Shown here: positions 10,203 to 23,288 of the stretch, one piece after another
Numbering within the stretch: the stretch's first letter is position 1
Layout of the letters: each line of letters starts with the position of its first letter
Source of the DNA: Astrothelium macrocarpum
Taxonomy: Eukaryota; Ascomycota; Dothideomycetes; Trypetheliales; Trypetheliaceae
Reading direction: 5' to 3'
DNA: 64,000 nucleotides
NCBI GenBank assembly: GCA_021030915.1
Contig: JAGEMR010000024.1
Coordinates: 248,001 to 312,000, forward strand
Notes under the pieces: generated by a model
Seen by the model: only the letters and a program-made list of their open reading frames with translations
The model's database searches: none
What the model was told of the DNA's origin: nothing
Position numbers and translations under genes: made by a program

Positions 10203-11214
10203 CGTTTGTGCATTTGGTGTCGGAGTAAGAAGAGACAAGGGAGCAATAGTGTTGTGTAAAGATTGTTGATTTGGGGATGGCAATAAACGGAATACGCGCT
10301 GTTGATTGGGTGACGCGCACAACTATCACCTGTAGAGTCAGGATCGAAGCTTAGTAACAAAATTGAAGGATGGTGGCATCATGTGCGGGCATCACACAGT
10401 TGCTTGTGAGTGGGCGTGAGTGATATGCATCAGGTAAACAAAAAGGGTCCCAACCGGGAGGTGGAGTGGGCATGGCAGTATTGATGGCCATGAATCAAGG
10501 CGCGTCGGGTTATGCGTGTTTCACGCATTGGTGATGGAGAGACACTGACACAAGCAGGAGCAAAGGCATAGTCAAATATAGGTGCGTGAACATGTTGGAG
10601 GCCTCATGAGCCACTATTCGGTGTAGGCACGCCACACATGTCTGTCATGGGCACGGTAGCCAGCATGACATGGAAGTTTTTGAATGGCTGGATGTTCCCG
10701 TCTTGACTTTGCATCATGACGGCACCCGTTCGTTTGTGCAGCGAAGGGAGTGGGAGTTGTATGTGATGCTGGAAATTGCGGGGGAGCAGAGTAAGGCATA
10801 GATTAGACGGGTCTGGATGGATCATGGGTGCTAGACCGAAACGTGCTCCACAGCCCTAGCCCATGCCATCTCCATCTTTGCACCTGGACGTGGGTGAGCT
10901 GGCGTCTTCGGCGCGAATCTGCTTCATGTGCCTCGTCTCCGCTCCACCTTCATCTTCACTTTCTCTCGGGACTCGTTTGGAAGCTACCATCTCCTGCTAT
11001 TGCGATACCCTTCCGGTCCGGCAAATCTGACGCATCGACACGTCACTTTTGTCTGCGACTCGCGCACTTCTCCAGCTGCTTCCTTTCCTCCGTCGGCCTT
11101 TTGCCCAGCTCTCGAGACCGCTATCCCGAACCATGAAGAATTCCTCTGCATAAGCCTATCGCCTATCTTAGCTAGATCTCGCGACTTGGTTATATTGCCT
11201 GGATATTGCTTAGC
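10203..11214. promoter_or_regulatory. Divergent intergenic region between MIZ and SH3-SAM-PH genes
   Basis: About 1 kb separating two outward-reading genes. It should contain both promoters and 5' UTRs. CT-rich runs near 10930-11130 resemble the pyrimidine-rich leader common upstream of fungal start codons. No coding feature is supported. Confidence 0.5.
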
Positions 11215-14200
11215 ATGGCTGCGCGACAGACTGCTCAGGCCCAGCCCGGGGATATCCTTTTGGTAGTGCGTAAGTCATGACCCTCTCTACCCATGGATAT
11301 CAGTACCTGGCTGACTCCCACCGCTACGAATAGATGATTTTCACGCGCGTACTGACGACGAACTGAGTCTATCCAAAGGTGATCGCGTGGAGCTTATAGA
11401 ACGAGACGATGACTTTGGTGATGGCTGGTTCTTGGGCAGACACCTCACAAACCCTCACACTGGTCTGTTTCCGGAAGGTACATCATTCACCCGAGTAAAT
11501 TCCAACCAGCTGGTCATTGATTTGCTTGTGTAGTATATACAACACTTGCCCCCAGAGGTGCCCTCAGCAATGCTGCTTACCAGCGGCGCGTCAACGAGAG
11601 TCAGGCGAGAGCCGAAGTAAATCTACGAAACCAGTCCTTCTCAACGCCGAATCCTCATTATCCCGTGAACCAGTCGACTCCATCTCCAAACGGCAATTAT
11701 CCTACCGAATCAGCAGCTATGCCACATAGCACGACCACTGTTGTTCGCTCCGCATCTTCTCCGATGGTTCAGTCGTCGACGTCACGCACGATTCCTCTAA
11801 CATCTACTCGGACAGCAGGCCCGGTCGTCGATGGTGATATGGATCATCCAGTGATAAATGAGACCCTAAGCGTCATCAACGAGCACATGAACGATATGCA
11901 CACACCTCGACACAGCATGTTACGTGAGGTCCGCAGAACAGCCAACGATTCTGGCAGTGAGTATAGTAACAATGTTGGTCCGCGACTTTCATACATTAAT
12001 GGTCAAGAGACGGATGATGAAGAGTCAGGACTTCATTCTGAAGCAGAGGTTTCCAAGTGGACGCCGGAACGAGTTGCCGAATACCTAGAGGATGTTGGTG
12101 TTGAGCGCAAACATTGCGATGTCTTCAGGGAACAGGAAATATCTGGAGAGGTATTGCTTGGCATGGACCAATCTTCCCTATTCATCAAGGAATTCGAGTT
12201 GGGTCCTGTTGGTCGAAGACTGCGAACCTGGCAAAAAATTAAAGCGCTGCAAGAGGAAGTCAGGGGTGGGTCTAAACGCTCACGTAGCGTCTCTGAATAT
12301 TCTGGTGGTGACGATGTCTCCCAAGACCCTGCAAATCGAAGTCGGAGTACCACTGTTGGAGCCGTGTTGCCTCGCATCTCCAGCATTTCTGAAAGGCCTG
12401 CTTCGCGCACACAGTCCATTCACACAGCCAGCACTACGTCTTTGGCTGCGTCAACTCCATTTGGCCTGCCATTGCCAACAGCTCCTGTTCAGGAAACTCC
12501 ATCGCGCCCATCAGCTGCATCTGTAAGGCAGATGAATCATTCAAGGCGGCACTCGTCAATCGACAGCACAAAGACACCTTTCAAAGCAATAATTCCGGAA
12601 ACGAGTCTTTCTGCGTCTCCAACGAGAACTTCTCATAAAAAGATCCCATCCTTCGATAAAAGCTGGGCAGGTCTTGCCAGTGCACCAACTGTGCAGGGCG
12701 GTCGACCAGCCTCTTCTGCCCATGCTCATTCATTGAGCACTGATGGCACACAATTTGATGGGTCCAATTCTAACTTTGCTGCTGTCGCTCCCTACGACCT
12801 TGAGAAAGGGTATTTCTCAGGTGGCGAGGTTGAAATGAGGAGTGCCAAGAGTAATAGAAATGTTCTCCGCAAGAACCAAAGTGCTTCGCATTCACGTGAT
12901 TCGAGCTACGATGCACGAAGGCGTAGTGAAGCTCCCAGACCACATGTGCGTGCAGGTAGCACAGAGTCTATTCAAACATTTGGTGTCTCTCCCATGTCAC
13001 CTGCAGCACAGCACTACTATAGTAAGGGTAATAGAGCACAAAGAGCGGCCAGTGGTCCCGATTTTGGTACGACGGCAATGATTAGTACAAAAGACCTGCC
13101 GCCGACAGTGACCAAGCTCGAATTCACGCAGTCACCCAGTATGGATGCAATTGCGAATTCGCCTGCTGTTATAAGTGGTGCGGGGAGCGAAACGTCTTCT
13201 GTTCTCTCGCCCTCACCAGCGCAAGTGCAACATCAATTCTGGTCAAAACCTCGAATAACGGGAATTCGGACGATTTCTGATGCTATTACGGGAGATGAGA
13301 GGGCAAGAGCAGAGACAGACAAACCTCCGGTTTCCCCTGTAAAGGAATCGCCTATTTCTCCTGCACGAACCGGGTCAACGACGCCATCTGGAACATCTTT
13401 GGATGCTTCAGAGCTAAACAATCACCGACAGAGTACAGTGAGCAGTGTAACGTCAACGACCACAGGTTCACGGCGTCGTTCAAAAAAGTCCACCAGTGCC
13501 TACACGCGCGGTTTAGTAAAGAAAACTCCCCAAGAACAAATGCTCGACTGTGACTATAGCGGCTGGATGAAAAAGAAATCCTCTAACCTCATGACAACCT
13601 GGAAACCACGTCTTTTTGTCCTCAAAGGTCGTCGCCTCTCATACTACTACACTGAAAACGACAAGGAAGAAAAAGGCCTCATCGACATTTCCTCCCACCG
13701 CGTTCTCCCTGCCGACAACGAACGCCTCACTGGGCTCCACGCCACTCTAACCGGCGCCACCGGCTCCCCCACCTCCCCACAAAACGCCCAAACGCCCACC
13801 GCCGCCTCCATCGACGCCGAGAAAGCCGCAGCAGCAGCCGCCGCGGCCTCCACATCCGCCGCCACCTCACCCAACCTCTCCTCCTCCAACCCCCCATCCT
13901 CGACAGCCACGACGCCCAAAGACCCCACGGGGACGTTCATCTTCAAGCTCGTGCCGCCGCGCAGCGGCCTCTCCAAAGCCGTCAACTTCACCAAGCCCAC
14001 GGTGCACTACTTCGCCGTCGACTCGATCCAGCAGGGCCGGCTGTGGATGGCGGCGCTCATGAAGGCCACCATCGACCGCGACGAGGCGCAGCGCGTCGTC
14101 ACCACCTACACGCAGAAGACCATCTCGCTGACCAAGGCGCGCGCCATGAAGCACCGCCCGCCCGCGCTGATGGAGCCGCCACCGCCCAGCAAGCCCGTCG

Positions 14201-14523
14201 ACGACGCGCAGCGCGAGCCCGTCAGCCCCATCGAGGAGGTTGAGGGCGATGTCGATGATGCGACGGTCGAGGCGCAGGAGGTTGGCCTGCGCATCAGCGG
14301 CTTGCAGGAGGAAAGCGAGGGAGTGGGCAGGGAGGGAGGCGGTGGTGATGAGGATAGTGGCGTGGCTGGGGTGGAGAAGGGGAAGGGTGGGGCGGATGTG
14401 GGTGGTGCGCCGCATTTGCCGACGCCGCAGAGCGCGGGGGCGTTGTCGAATGGGTTCTTTGAGGGGCGGAAGGACGGGGATGGGGAGGCGGTCGTGGGGG
14501 CGGAGCAAGAGGTGGCGTCGTGA
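11215..14523 (+). CDS. SH3-SAM-PH domain protein, Boi1/Boi2-like polarity scaffold
   Basis: Exons 11215-11269, 11334-11477 and 11534-14523 join in frame to 1062 residues. The N-terminal SH3 domain (residues about 15-70) is split by both introns (VVHDFHARTDDELSLSKGD, then DGWFLGRH). A SAM domain follows at about 238-305 (WTPERVAEYLEDVG...). A long Ser/Thr-rich linker comes next. A PH domain begins at about 738 (SGWMKKKSSN.MTTWKPRLFVLKGRRLSYYY) and is interrupted by an Ala/Thr-rich insert before its last strands and helix (FIFKLVP...YFAVDS...LWMAALMKA). This order is that of yeast Boi1/Boi2, which bind Cdc42 and phosphoinositides at sites of polarised growth and exocytosis. The C-terminus is acidic and Gly-rich. 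The last 1 kb is markedly GC-rich with strong third-position G/C bias. Confidence 0.9.
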
Positions 14524-15153
14524 TTTGTTATATATCTTAATATATTGGGGTTTCGTGGATGTGTGGGGCGTGGGGCGTTGTAATGCAAAGCTGGATGCGG
14601 GGTTTGGGTACATAGCAGGTGGTCGGAGGGGGGATGGGCTGCATATAATTCGTTCGCAGCATCAAAGGAAAGGGGATCTATCAAGCAGGTATGTTTTTCT
14701 TGGATATCCAAACTTCTGCCTCTTCTGTACATGCGGTTTTGAGGCATTTGATTCCATCTCATGCAGCGCCATTTAACGCTCTCTTGTCTATCTTGTTGTT
14801 GATATCCAAGCGAAGCGCGATGCTGTCTTGTTCATTTGGAGAAAACGTTTAAATTGTAATAATCTCTTTATCATGCATTACGCCCAAAACTGTAGAGTAA
14901 TTAGTCATGTTTGAACTTATGAAGACTGTTTTGATACCACGTCGCGAGTCCACCTAAAACGAAGAGCTTAGCGAATGCAGGAGAACATATTTTATCAGCA
15001 CCAACACCGCGGACTAGTGGTTTCGAAGATAGGTCCCGTCCGTTGCTTTATGATTAAGGAGGAGATTGCTGAAAGACACGCTCTTGGACTCCGTAAGTCC
15101 GCCTCAAACCTCATATCACATCCTAACTCATCTCCACGCGTTACAGATTTATT
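14524..15153. other. Convergent intergenic region
   Basis: Between the 3' ends of the SH3-SAM-PH gene (+) and the patatin-like gene (-). Presumably holds both 3' UTRs and polyadenylation signals; no gene seen. Confidence 0.5.
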
Positions 15154-17330
15154 TCAAGAATGTTCAAGCCTCTTCATCTTTTCGGTGAGTTGGTTTTGAT
15201 ATCCCTCACAGAGAGAACCATAGTTCTCACGTGGGAAAGTTTCGAGCTCTCGTTTCATCTCTACCAATCTACCGTAATACGAAGCCTTTTCGCCTTCGTC
15301 CAGCTCTGCTATTCCAATTGATAGATCCAATCTCTTCAGGTCAAGAAATAGGTCGTACATTTGGATTCTCCGTTGGTCGAATGCATCCTGGTTCTCAACA
15401 TTTGCAGCATCACGGATGCAGCGCTCTGCGCTTGCTAGGTGGCGCCTGATACCCTCTTTACGTTCCCCAGTAAGCCCTGCTTTCTGGAAATGGCAGCTAG
15501 CCAGCACGAGAAGTATTGTCACACGTTTACTAGGAATTCCTTGGTCAAGCCTCGGGTTCTGGTCGAGTAGAACACGAGCCGTCATCAACTGGTTTTTCGC
15601 GTCTTTGGCGAGTCCACGCCTTAAGCTGTTACGCGCCGATTCTATGAGTCCTTTGAGTCTCCATATTAGTGGGATTGATTTACAATCTAGGCTGAGCTAA
15701 ACGTACGATCTAGTTCCAAGGCGCGAGCCACAGTGAAAAGTGCTGGAGTAGGACCATTGGTAGAATCGGACTTGGCAAAGGATCTCGGATTGGATTCCGC
15801 GAATTGCGATTCTTGGTAGAGCCCTGGATTGCTCGGAAAATAACCGAGTGTAGTGTGGTGACGAATAGAAGTAAATCTGGACCAATGCGCCAACACTTGT
15901 TCACAGAGTTAGACCTACTCTCACTTGCCAAAGGTGTCAATTCATGGAAAAAGTATGCATTTACTAACACAATGTTTCAGCGCACTGCTTCATCTGCTCG
16001 CCCACCAAAAAATCCTTGAGATATTCTTCAACATAAGCGTCCATGTCATCCAGCCTTTCCCAATCCTCGAGCGCGACTCGATCCATTCTCCTGTCGACGT
16101 CGAATCTGTAATACCGGCCTTGTTGAAAGTATGTATACCCCTCGCCATTCACAAACTCCTGTGCCTTCTTGTGGCAATTAAATCCAATCTTAACGCAACT
16201 TTCAATAATGTCGTGAGCTCTATGGCTATCTAGATCAATGTCATGGCGGCCAGTGCCAACACTAACGATGCAAGCGATACCTCGGTTGGGATCTATTCGC
16301 CGTACCTCGGCCATCAATTCGACAATTGGATTATTTAAATTGAGGGCACCGTCGGACAAGGTCAAGCTATACTGTCCATCCAGTGTATTAAGAACAAACG
16401 GAGCAAAATATAATGGCGCAGCACTCGTCGCTCGAGCTGCCTGCTCAATCGTGCAGCGATAATTCGTTTCTGTAGAATGACCGTTGTAATAGGATCGCAA
16501 GAGCACAAGATTCGTTGTCTTATTGGTTGCTGTTACAAACCTTCTCAACTTTAGCATTGAGATGATGAATTGCGGAATAGGATCAGCTACTTACACCTTG
16601 CAGTCCGGATTGGCTTGATCAACCGGATCGTTCGATTCCATTAGTTCCAGATTTTCAGGCTTCCCCAGCTCTCTCAGCAGTCGTTTGATTTCAGTCGATA
16701 GGTTTTGCCCGTCGAAGAAAGCAATACCGGCTTCTCCTTTCCACATTTTCTTCAAAAGACCTGGCTTTTTGCCTTTGAATACTTGTCCGGAAATTCTTTT
16801 AAAATGCTTGATCGCTTCAGGGACAGTCATCCGCATGCGACCCAGCAAGAGCGCATTAAGCCTGGAATATGACCATTAAAAGTGTTCCAAGTAGTCTTGC
16901 AAAGGCCGGCGACCTACCCTCCCGTAGAGGTGCCCCCGATGATATCAAAATAATCGCATGGCCTGAGATCTTGATCATTCGGTTGACCCTGTTCATCTCG
17001 AATGATTCGGAAAAGACGCTCTAGAATCCGGAGTTCCACAAGTCCTTTTACACCACCGCCGTCTTCGAATGATTAGCATCCGAATGAATATTAAAGGCAT
17101 TCTTGTTGATTACCGAGCGACAAAATGCGCCATGGCCGCCGAGCTGGACGAGGATTCGAGTTCGGTCTTGACCGATATTGCTGAGGCGAACTGGAGAAAA
17201 GATTATCTACACGCTGGACATGGTCCGAGCTTTGGGAAAGTCGAACAAGCTGCTGACTTGACTGCTGAACCTGTTCATGTTCACGAGCGAACGCTACGGA
17301 TGATGTTGGAAAGGAATCTTGATTGTCCAT
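15154..17330 (-). CDS. Patatin-like phospholipase (PNPLA) with helical C-terminal repeats
   Basis: Six exons (17114-17330, 16918-17062, 16595-16861, 15969-16540, 15707-15895, 15154-15650) splice in frame to 628 residues. The first intron falls inside the oxyanion motif, giving SLDGGGVKGL at about residue 72. The nucleophile elbow GGTSTGG is at about 115-120, split by the next intron, and the catalytic Asp motif SDGA at about 273. These define the Ser-Asp dyad of PNPLA acyl hydrolases. After the catalytic domain comes a Ser/Pro-rich linker and about 165 residues of charged helices that look TPR-like. In fungi this domain occurs in cytosolic lipases and as an effector domain in NLR-type receptors; here there is no NACHT or NB-ARC. 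It is divergent from the gene at 17795. Confidence 0.85.
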
Positions 17331-17794
17331 AATGCATTTTCAGGAGAGATGAGCTATGAGAAAATGTGAAGGAAAGAGTTGAACTTTGCAAAAAGAAAAA
17401 GGGCTGTAGAGATGACTGCAGGACTGCCTGCCTGGTAAATCATATTAAGGCGAAGGATGAAGCTAAGTTCTCTCGGATGTCGATCATTTGTCCCTGTCTC
17501 GCTGGTGCCTGCATAACCCCCGGTATCTCTCATTGACTTCATCCAATCAACGTTGAGAGACACATCAAATCCCTGCAAGCCACATCATAGGGCGCTGTCC
17601 AGACTTGAGGGTACACATCTGATGTGCATCCAGATCCAGACTTCGATATATTTGGAGACTTTAGTTTTCTTCACTAGCACTGGTCTGGTCAAGTTTGTCC
17701 TGGTATATTTGAGATATTGATTCTTAACTAGTGACTGTCCCTCGAAAAAGGTTCTTGATCAATTCAGTCTCTTGTCGCATTGCAGAGTGTCCAA
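17331..17794. promoter_or_regulatory. Divergent intergenic region
   Basis: 464 bp between two outward-reading genes (PNPLA and the cysteine-rich membrane protein). Presumed shared promoter region; no specific site recognised. Confidence 0.4.
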
Positions 17795-19064
17795 ATGCCC
17801 GCTCCATCTTCGATACTATCTTTGACTCGAGCACCTCGAGCGACCAACGTCGCTTCCCGGCTTGCTAGACAATTTGTATCCGAGCTACAGACAGCGGATG
17901 AACAGACATGTGGTTGGGTCAGTGCGGATCCATGTAAAATAGCCCTTCTACAGGCTCATTTTCTTGCTTGAACTTACACTTCAGTAGCCTCACCCGCAGC
18001 GTGTAGCTCAGGATCTACTTGCGCAGTCAATGCAGATTACTCGGTGCATTTCTGCTGCGCATCGTTCCCTTGCACGATCCCGACAACATGTATAAACTCA
18101 GCTGCTGTTCAGACAGACTGTGATCAAGATTGTCAAAATAACCCTCTCATCTTGAAATGGTATACACCATGCCTTGGACCAAACGACCATATCTAACAAG
18201 CCTTAGTGACAGCGCGGGGTCCTCGGACTGCTATACAAGATACTGGGTGGAAAATCCAAATCTTGTGGGTTACGGTTGTGCCCCAACCGCTCTCGTAGAA
18301 ACAGTCTATACCACCAATATAGATGGAACCATAGCGCAGGCAGCCTCAACGTTCAGTCTTGCAGAGAGCACAAGCGGAGCTGAGTCATCGACGACTGCAT
18401 CAACAGGTATGGTAATGGCTATTGAGATTGATTTGAAAGCTCTATAAATGAGCGCTGATGACCTTTCTCAGGAACGGGATCCAGCACACCATCCAGTTCT
18501 TCAAGAGGATCTTCTATAGGGACTGGCGGGATTGCCGGTATAGTTGTTGGATCAATTGTTGGAGGAGCTATAATACTGGGTCTGGTGATATTTCTTCTCC
18601 GTAAATGCAGGAAACGGGAGCGAGAACGAGAGCGGGAGCGAAAACGGAAGCAAGACCAGAATCGGCCCCAGAGCAGCCTTAATCAGCAATCCACGTCGCC
18701 ACAACACTTGACGAACAACATACGACAAGCGCAACAGGATGGTTCCGGTCAGCAGTCGCCTTCGCAAAGGCCACAATTAGCTTCGAACAACATGGTCCAA
18801 AGACAACGAAACGAATTGCAATACGAAAGGAGTTCAAACACCCTCCAGCGGAACCCTTTTGAAGGAACTGACAGACAAGATGGTGCGAACGAAGACCGAT
18901 TCGGCGGACAGGCGCCGCTCCCGATAAGAGAGAATTTCCCACAAAACGCAAGATATCAACCAGGGCGGTTGCATCGGGGTCCAAGCTCGGTTGGATCTGT
19001 CACTAGCACAGAGTTCTCTGAAGATGACCCGTCGCGCATCCAGCCGGAGGATCTGGTGATATAG
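17795..19064 (+). CDS. Cysteine-rich single-pass membrane protein with basic cytoplasmic tail
   Basis: Exons 17795-17933, 17985-18159, 18201-18406 and 18472-19064 join to 370 residues. The N-terminal 150 residues are a compact ectodomain with about a dozen Cys (QTCGW, AACSSGSTCAV, FCCASFPC, TDCDQDC, SDCYTRYW, YGCAP). A Ser/Thr/Gly-rich stalk follows, then one transmembrane helix (GIAGIVVGSIVGGAIILGLV...) at about 185-210. The tail starts with a run of Arg/Glu/Lys encoded by a short GAGCG/GAACG repeat (about 18615-18655) and is then Gln/Ser/Pro-rich. The layout matches fungal plasma-membrane sensor-like proteins (WSC/Mid2-like in topology), but I do not recognise the ectodomain family. A classical signal peptide is not evident at this start, so an upstream exon is possible. 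Confidence 0.7.
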
Positions 19065-19703
19065 CTTTGCGGGCTTTGTTTGATTCAACATGGATTCAAG
19101 CAACCTGTGTACGAAAAGCTAGGCTTGATCTGATCAAAGAATGATGTGATGATACCTAATTGTAGAGAACCTTGTGCAAGAGTATAATGACAAATTTTGA
19201 AGACATTGAGAATTGATACGATTGAATAATTGAAGGGAACGTAATCTTATAGCTGACAGACAAGAAACACAGACGTCAACGTCAGTGTAGGATTTACCGA
19301 AGTGTACACGCAAATGCATCAAACCTCTGGCGATTGGTAATTTGGCAGATTAAGAGCATTTTCGCGCTAGGCAAAATACATTCAATCGTTTTGGCAATTT
19401 CCTGACCTCTAGAAGCGATGCCATACGTTGAAAAGCACTATGCATGTCCATTAGTGTCGATCAACTTCTTGGTATCGTTTAGGAAGCTTACGTACTTAAA
19501 TTACTTACCTTATGCAAAGTTAGGAGTACTTTAGCTATATATTAAGTAGTTTTCCAGCCATTAACCGGGGATATCGCAATACTAAATAATCCAGCCTACG
19601 CGCACGTCGATCCCCATTTCAACATTCTGCACGACAAGAGGTTAAAGACACTTACTACATAAGTAATTACATTCTCCACCTCTTTTCCCTACCCTCAGCG
19701 AAT
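19065..19703. other. Intergenic, no gene seen
   Basis: AT-leaning sequence with no supported gene or repeat. Confidence 0.4.
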
Positions 19704-20166
19704 TTCAATCAGAGCCGTACTGGACGACTGCGAAAATTGCCTACACAGCATGCTCAGTAAATCCAGATCTTGGCTCCCGAAATATCTTGCAGAACTCAGT
19801 TGATATTTCTCCTCGCTTGACCTGTTTCTGACAGCGCGCCTTGATGTCATTCCCAAAGTCCTGATCCATTCAAGCATTGACACTAGCTTTACGCTTGACT
19901 TGCGACGTCTTGCTGTTGTCTCTTTCGGTATGAGCCTCGGCGGACGTTTTTGTGCCAACAGTTTCATTGGGGAATGTGCCAAGCTTGGTTTAGATGAAGA
20001 TATGGTTGCGAATCCCGGCAATCGTACATTTCTTGACAAGAATGAGGTAATCAAGTTGGTAGTCAACGATGAAAAGGATAGCCTTGTCGACTTCGAAAAG
20101 CTCGGAGGTGGAAGGCTTTGGGTACGAGGTTTCGACGGTTTTTCTGGGACACGTAAGATGATCTAG
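19704..20166 (+). pseudogene. Degraded fragment resembling an N-terminal helical domain of fungal STAND proteins
   Basis: A continuous reading frame from about 19704 to the TAG at 20164-20166 is broken only by a TGA at 19801-19803. On either side the sequence has the look of an amphipathic helical protein (VLDDCENCLHSML... before the stop; LRRLAVVSFGMSLGG... and LDEDMVANPGNRTFLDKNE after it). There is no start codon in good context and no recognisable catalytic motif. Similarity to N-terminal domains of fungal STAND/NLR proteins is an impression from helix pattern, not a match. It could instead be a piece of an unknown gene. Confidence 0.3.
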
Positions 20167-21142
20167 TGATCAACAAGCTAATTGACAAGAGAAGTGTTCG
20201 TTAGCATAGAGCTAGTGATACCGTCAAAGTCATTGGAGAGGGAAGTCTTTATCCATTTTCTGCGCAACGCGTTGGAGGACTCATGAAAAATTGGACAGTC
20301 TTGCATTGAATGAAGTGGGACGTGCACTCATTAGCACGATGACGATCACAAACACAAAATGAGGATCAGAATTGCATAGCGTCAATTTGCTAGCACGGTA
20401 AGGTGGAGTATGCTAAATACCTTAAAGGTGTTAAGCAGAAGATTATCGCTAGCGCTGCTGAATAAGCGTTTGGGCTCACAACGATGACCATACTACAGTA
20501 GCATCTCTACGGGCTCCATGGCTGTTCTTGTTCATTGTATCAAACTACATGGCGTTGCTGCATTGTGTAGTAGTCAATTCTCGATTGCGGGAAGCGCATT
20601 CAGAACGTCTCAGAGACAACTTTATGTGTATGAAGATAACCTGTTGCTTCATTCTTCAGACGTAGCCTCATTTTTCGGATCAGATGTTGCTTCAATCCCC
20701 AGACTTAGCTTCATTCATCGTTCTTCAGGCGTACCTCCGGAGGTTAGGCCTAAAGAATGAAGTGACTGCTACTTGGAATTACTTCCATATCATCTTGTTA
20801 GACGACGAGCTTTGTACCGGTTTGGGATATAAAAGCAAGACGCCTGCATGTAGCTTCTCTTATTCAATTCATTGATTATCTAACCGATCAGTTTGAGAAC
20901 ATCCGGCAGAAATTCTCTTTCCCTTTTGAACCACTTTACTTTGACAAACTAGACATCGGTCTCAGAAACCCATGTTTCGAACAAAGCGCTTTATTACTTG
21001 GTCGCATATTCCGCTTCTAACATACTCGCCAAACAACAAAAAACTTCGTGCTTTGAACTATATTCGACAGACTGCTTGGTCAAGGAATTGACGCCAACAT
21101 TAAAACAAATCCATTAGCGACAAGTACGTAATCCAGCCAGTC
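20167..21142. other. Intergenic, short imperfect repeats only
   Basis: No gene is supported. Around 20645-20735, CTTCATTCTTCAG-type words recur imperfectly, a weak tandem or dispersed repeat of unknown origin. Confidence 0.35.
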
Positions 21143-22061
21143 GTGTCGTCTTCTTCCACTTCAGCTTCGAAATCTATCTCTCCGGACCACGATCACTATT
21201 CAGGCCATATATCCCCTAGATCTAGCCTTTTCTCAGGACCATCATACCAGCCGCCATCTATACCCCTGTCAAGGATCTTATCCTCCGCCTTTGGCGGTCC
21301 TTGTGCCCATAAGCATGGAGCTACACGAGACTGGTCACTTTGCTATCCAGTTCAAGGTGACGGACAACTTCAAAATGAAGAATGCCCATCAGAGTTGGAC
21401 AAAATCAGACGTACCGGAGAGTCGCTACAGCAGGTAAACACTATTATATAACCACAACGATTCATGTTCATGAGCGAAACTGACTTGTAGGATGATGACT
21501 CGTCTTAGCGCTTACAGCCTGTCAGCGTGTAGACTTGATGTTGTCAGCTCAAATCAGCAAATGGAGCTTTCAGGCGTCTGGATTAGAGGTCTGACCCACG
21601 ATATCATTCTAACAGTATCTCATTTCCACAAGAATCTTGAAATCGTTGCCAATGCTCAAAATACTACAGTCGTAGTCTTCACAAATTTGACTGGAAATCT
21701 GTGCCCAAGTAAATCTGTTAAATTTGAATCATTTCACGACTCTAATGACTCTGGTGGAGAGAGAGATTTTGCGATTTTACCATACAGTGATGAAAATTTG
21801 AGAAATCCTGCTCAAGCTGTTAAACCAACAGGTATTCTCGCCAATGCAACTTCTCTTTCTGGCACAGCCATCTCATTCGATTACAACACATCGCCAATCG
21901 CGTCGGTAAATGGTCACCCATATCCTGGCGTTCGAAATTGTTCTTGTTTGAGTCGCTGGCACGGGAGTGTCAATCTTGTCCGTAGAACGCTGAAAGGAAA
22001 TATGGAACTTCCGAGCCCGCGCATACTTTCAACAGGCCTTCGTATCTTCCTGGAATGGTAG
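21143..22061 (+). CDS. Hypothetical protein, possibly trypsin-fold like; exon structure unresolved
   Basis: Two blocks. 21143-21432 (Ser/Pro-rich, then a Cys-containing segment) ends at a good donor (CAG|GTAAAC). 21492-22061 encodes about 189 residues. The second block contains ILTVSHFHKNLE and RDFAILPYS, which resemble the His and Asp regions of trypsin-like folds (Ser-type VLTVSHF, D-x-A-I-L). No GDSG-type serine motif is present. The two blocks do not join in phase with any splice pair I tried, so the gene may be degraded or have another exon. Treat the protease idea as speculative. Confidence 0.35.
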
Positions 22062-22319
22062 CTCAGATCCCTATCATGTCTAGCAGTTCATCCAATGAAG
22101 AAAACAAAAGCTAATATTGCATATCAAATTATCAATGTGTTTAGACATACCTAAAACAGTGGAAGATTGACGAATGCTTTTCACGACATTATCATAGTAG
22201 TAGCCTACACTATAGCTTCTTCTCTTCTTCAGTACTTCCCATTCTTTTTTGTAGCTTTTTCCTTTTGCTCTGCTTTTTCTTATCTCTTGCTGGCACGCCA
22301 GCTCTCAGCGTCTTAACAG

Positions 22320-23288
22320 TCAGAATAGATCATTATCTTCGTCTTCTTCCAGAGCTGTCGCACCAGATATCCCTTGGACGCATTGCAAATCCCATGTGCC
22401 GTCATCCCCATTTGGCATCCAGACCAGTACTTCAACATAAGATCCAGGGCGCACCTGTGTCGAAGACGTTAGCCATGTGCAATTCGAACACTTTATTATT
22501 AAATCCGGGCGAATTTGCACTATAAATGTGGGACGAATCACTATATGCTCGGCTTTCAAGAGCCTTCTTGGAGTTCCTCCAACAACGAAACATGTCGTCC
22601 AATCACGTGTAGTCGGGTCCTCATCCGAATGTATCCAAAATGAAGTGGCAATGCTCGGATTCTTTTGGTACGACATTTTTGTTACAATTAGCTTGGGACG
22701 AACATCAGTATGTGGAGAAGTCGAAGGATTGGGTTGCTTGAGCACGGGTAGGATGTTTTGACTGGGGTTCAGTACTTCGGGGCGAGTGATTCTTGTATTT
22801 TCTGGCCGAGTATAAGTAGAAAGAGCCATTTGGCTCAAAGTTACGAAAGCGCTTCCAGACACACACCAAGCTACTGGCATATCATCTTTCACGAGCCCAT
22901 CGTAGCATTGTTGAGAAGGGCCGCATTGGCCTGTACCATTTGTGACAGTGTAGAGTCCTTTGGCTCTACTACGCTCATCACTCGCTGGTGATGCGCAGAT
23001 GATGTGCCAATTTGTTGTTGAAGTATTGTCGCAGTAAGACGCAACGAAAACATTGAATGATTCGCTTAGTTTACCGCTGAAATGAGGATTGTGAAGCATC
23101 TGTGGGCATTGATTCATAGGTATGGAAGCATTGCTCTTAGCTGACGTGCTGGATTTTCTTTTCGTAAGCTATCATCTTCTTCCGTACCCTTCGAAGACTT
23201 ACAGTGGAAAGTCATTGGTAGAAGAACCAACAGTGACGAAAGGCAAAACAGACAAAACCGCTAAAAATTTGACAACTTGGAACTTCAT
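22320..23288 (-). CDS. Small secreted protein of unknown function
   Basis: Exons 23203-23288 and 22320-23148 join across a 54-nt intron (GTAAGT...ATCCAG) to 304 residues. The chosen ATG at 23288 gives a textbook signal peptide (MKFQVVKFLAVLSVLPFVTVG), so it is preferred over in-frame upstream codons. The mature part has at least nine Cys and several N-x-S/T sites, a Thr/Pro-rich middle and a very acidic C-terminus (LEEDEDNDLF). No catalytic motif recognised. Its position in a region of receptor-like and secreted genes fits an extracellular role, which is inference only. Confidence 0.65.

Noticed and set aside
13647..14776. Long open frames opposite and beside the PH-domain exon
   Set aside because: The GC-rich third positions of the SH3-SAM-PH gene keep other frames open. 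The PH motif confirms the plus-strand frame.
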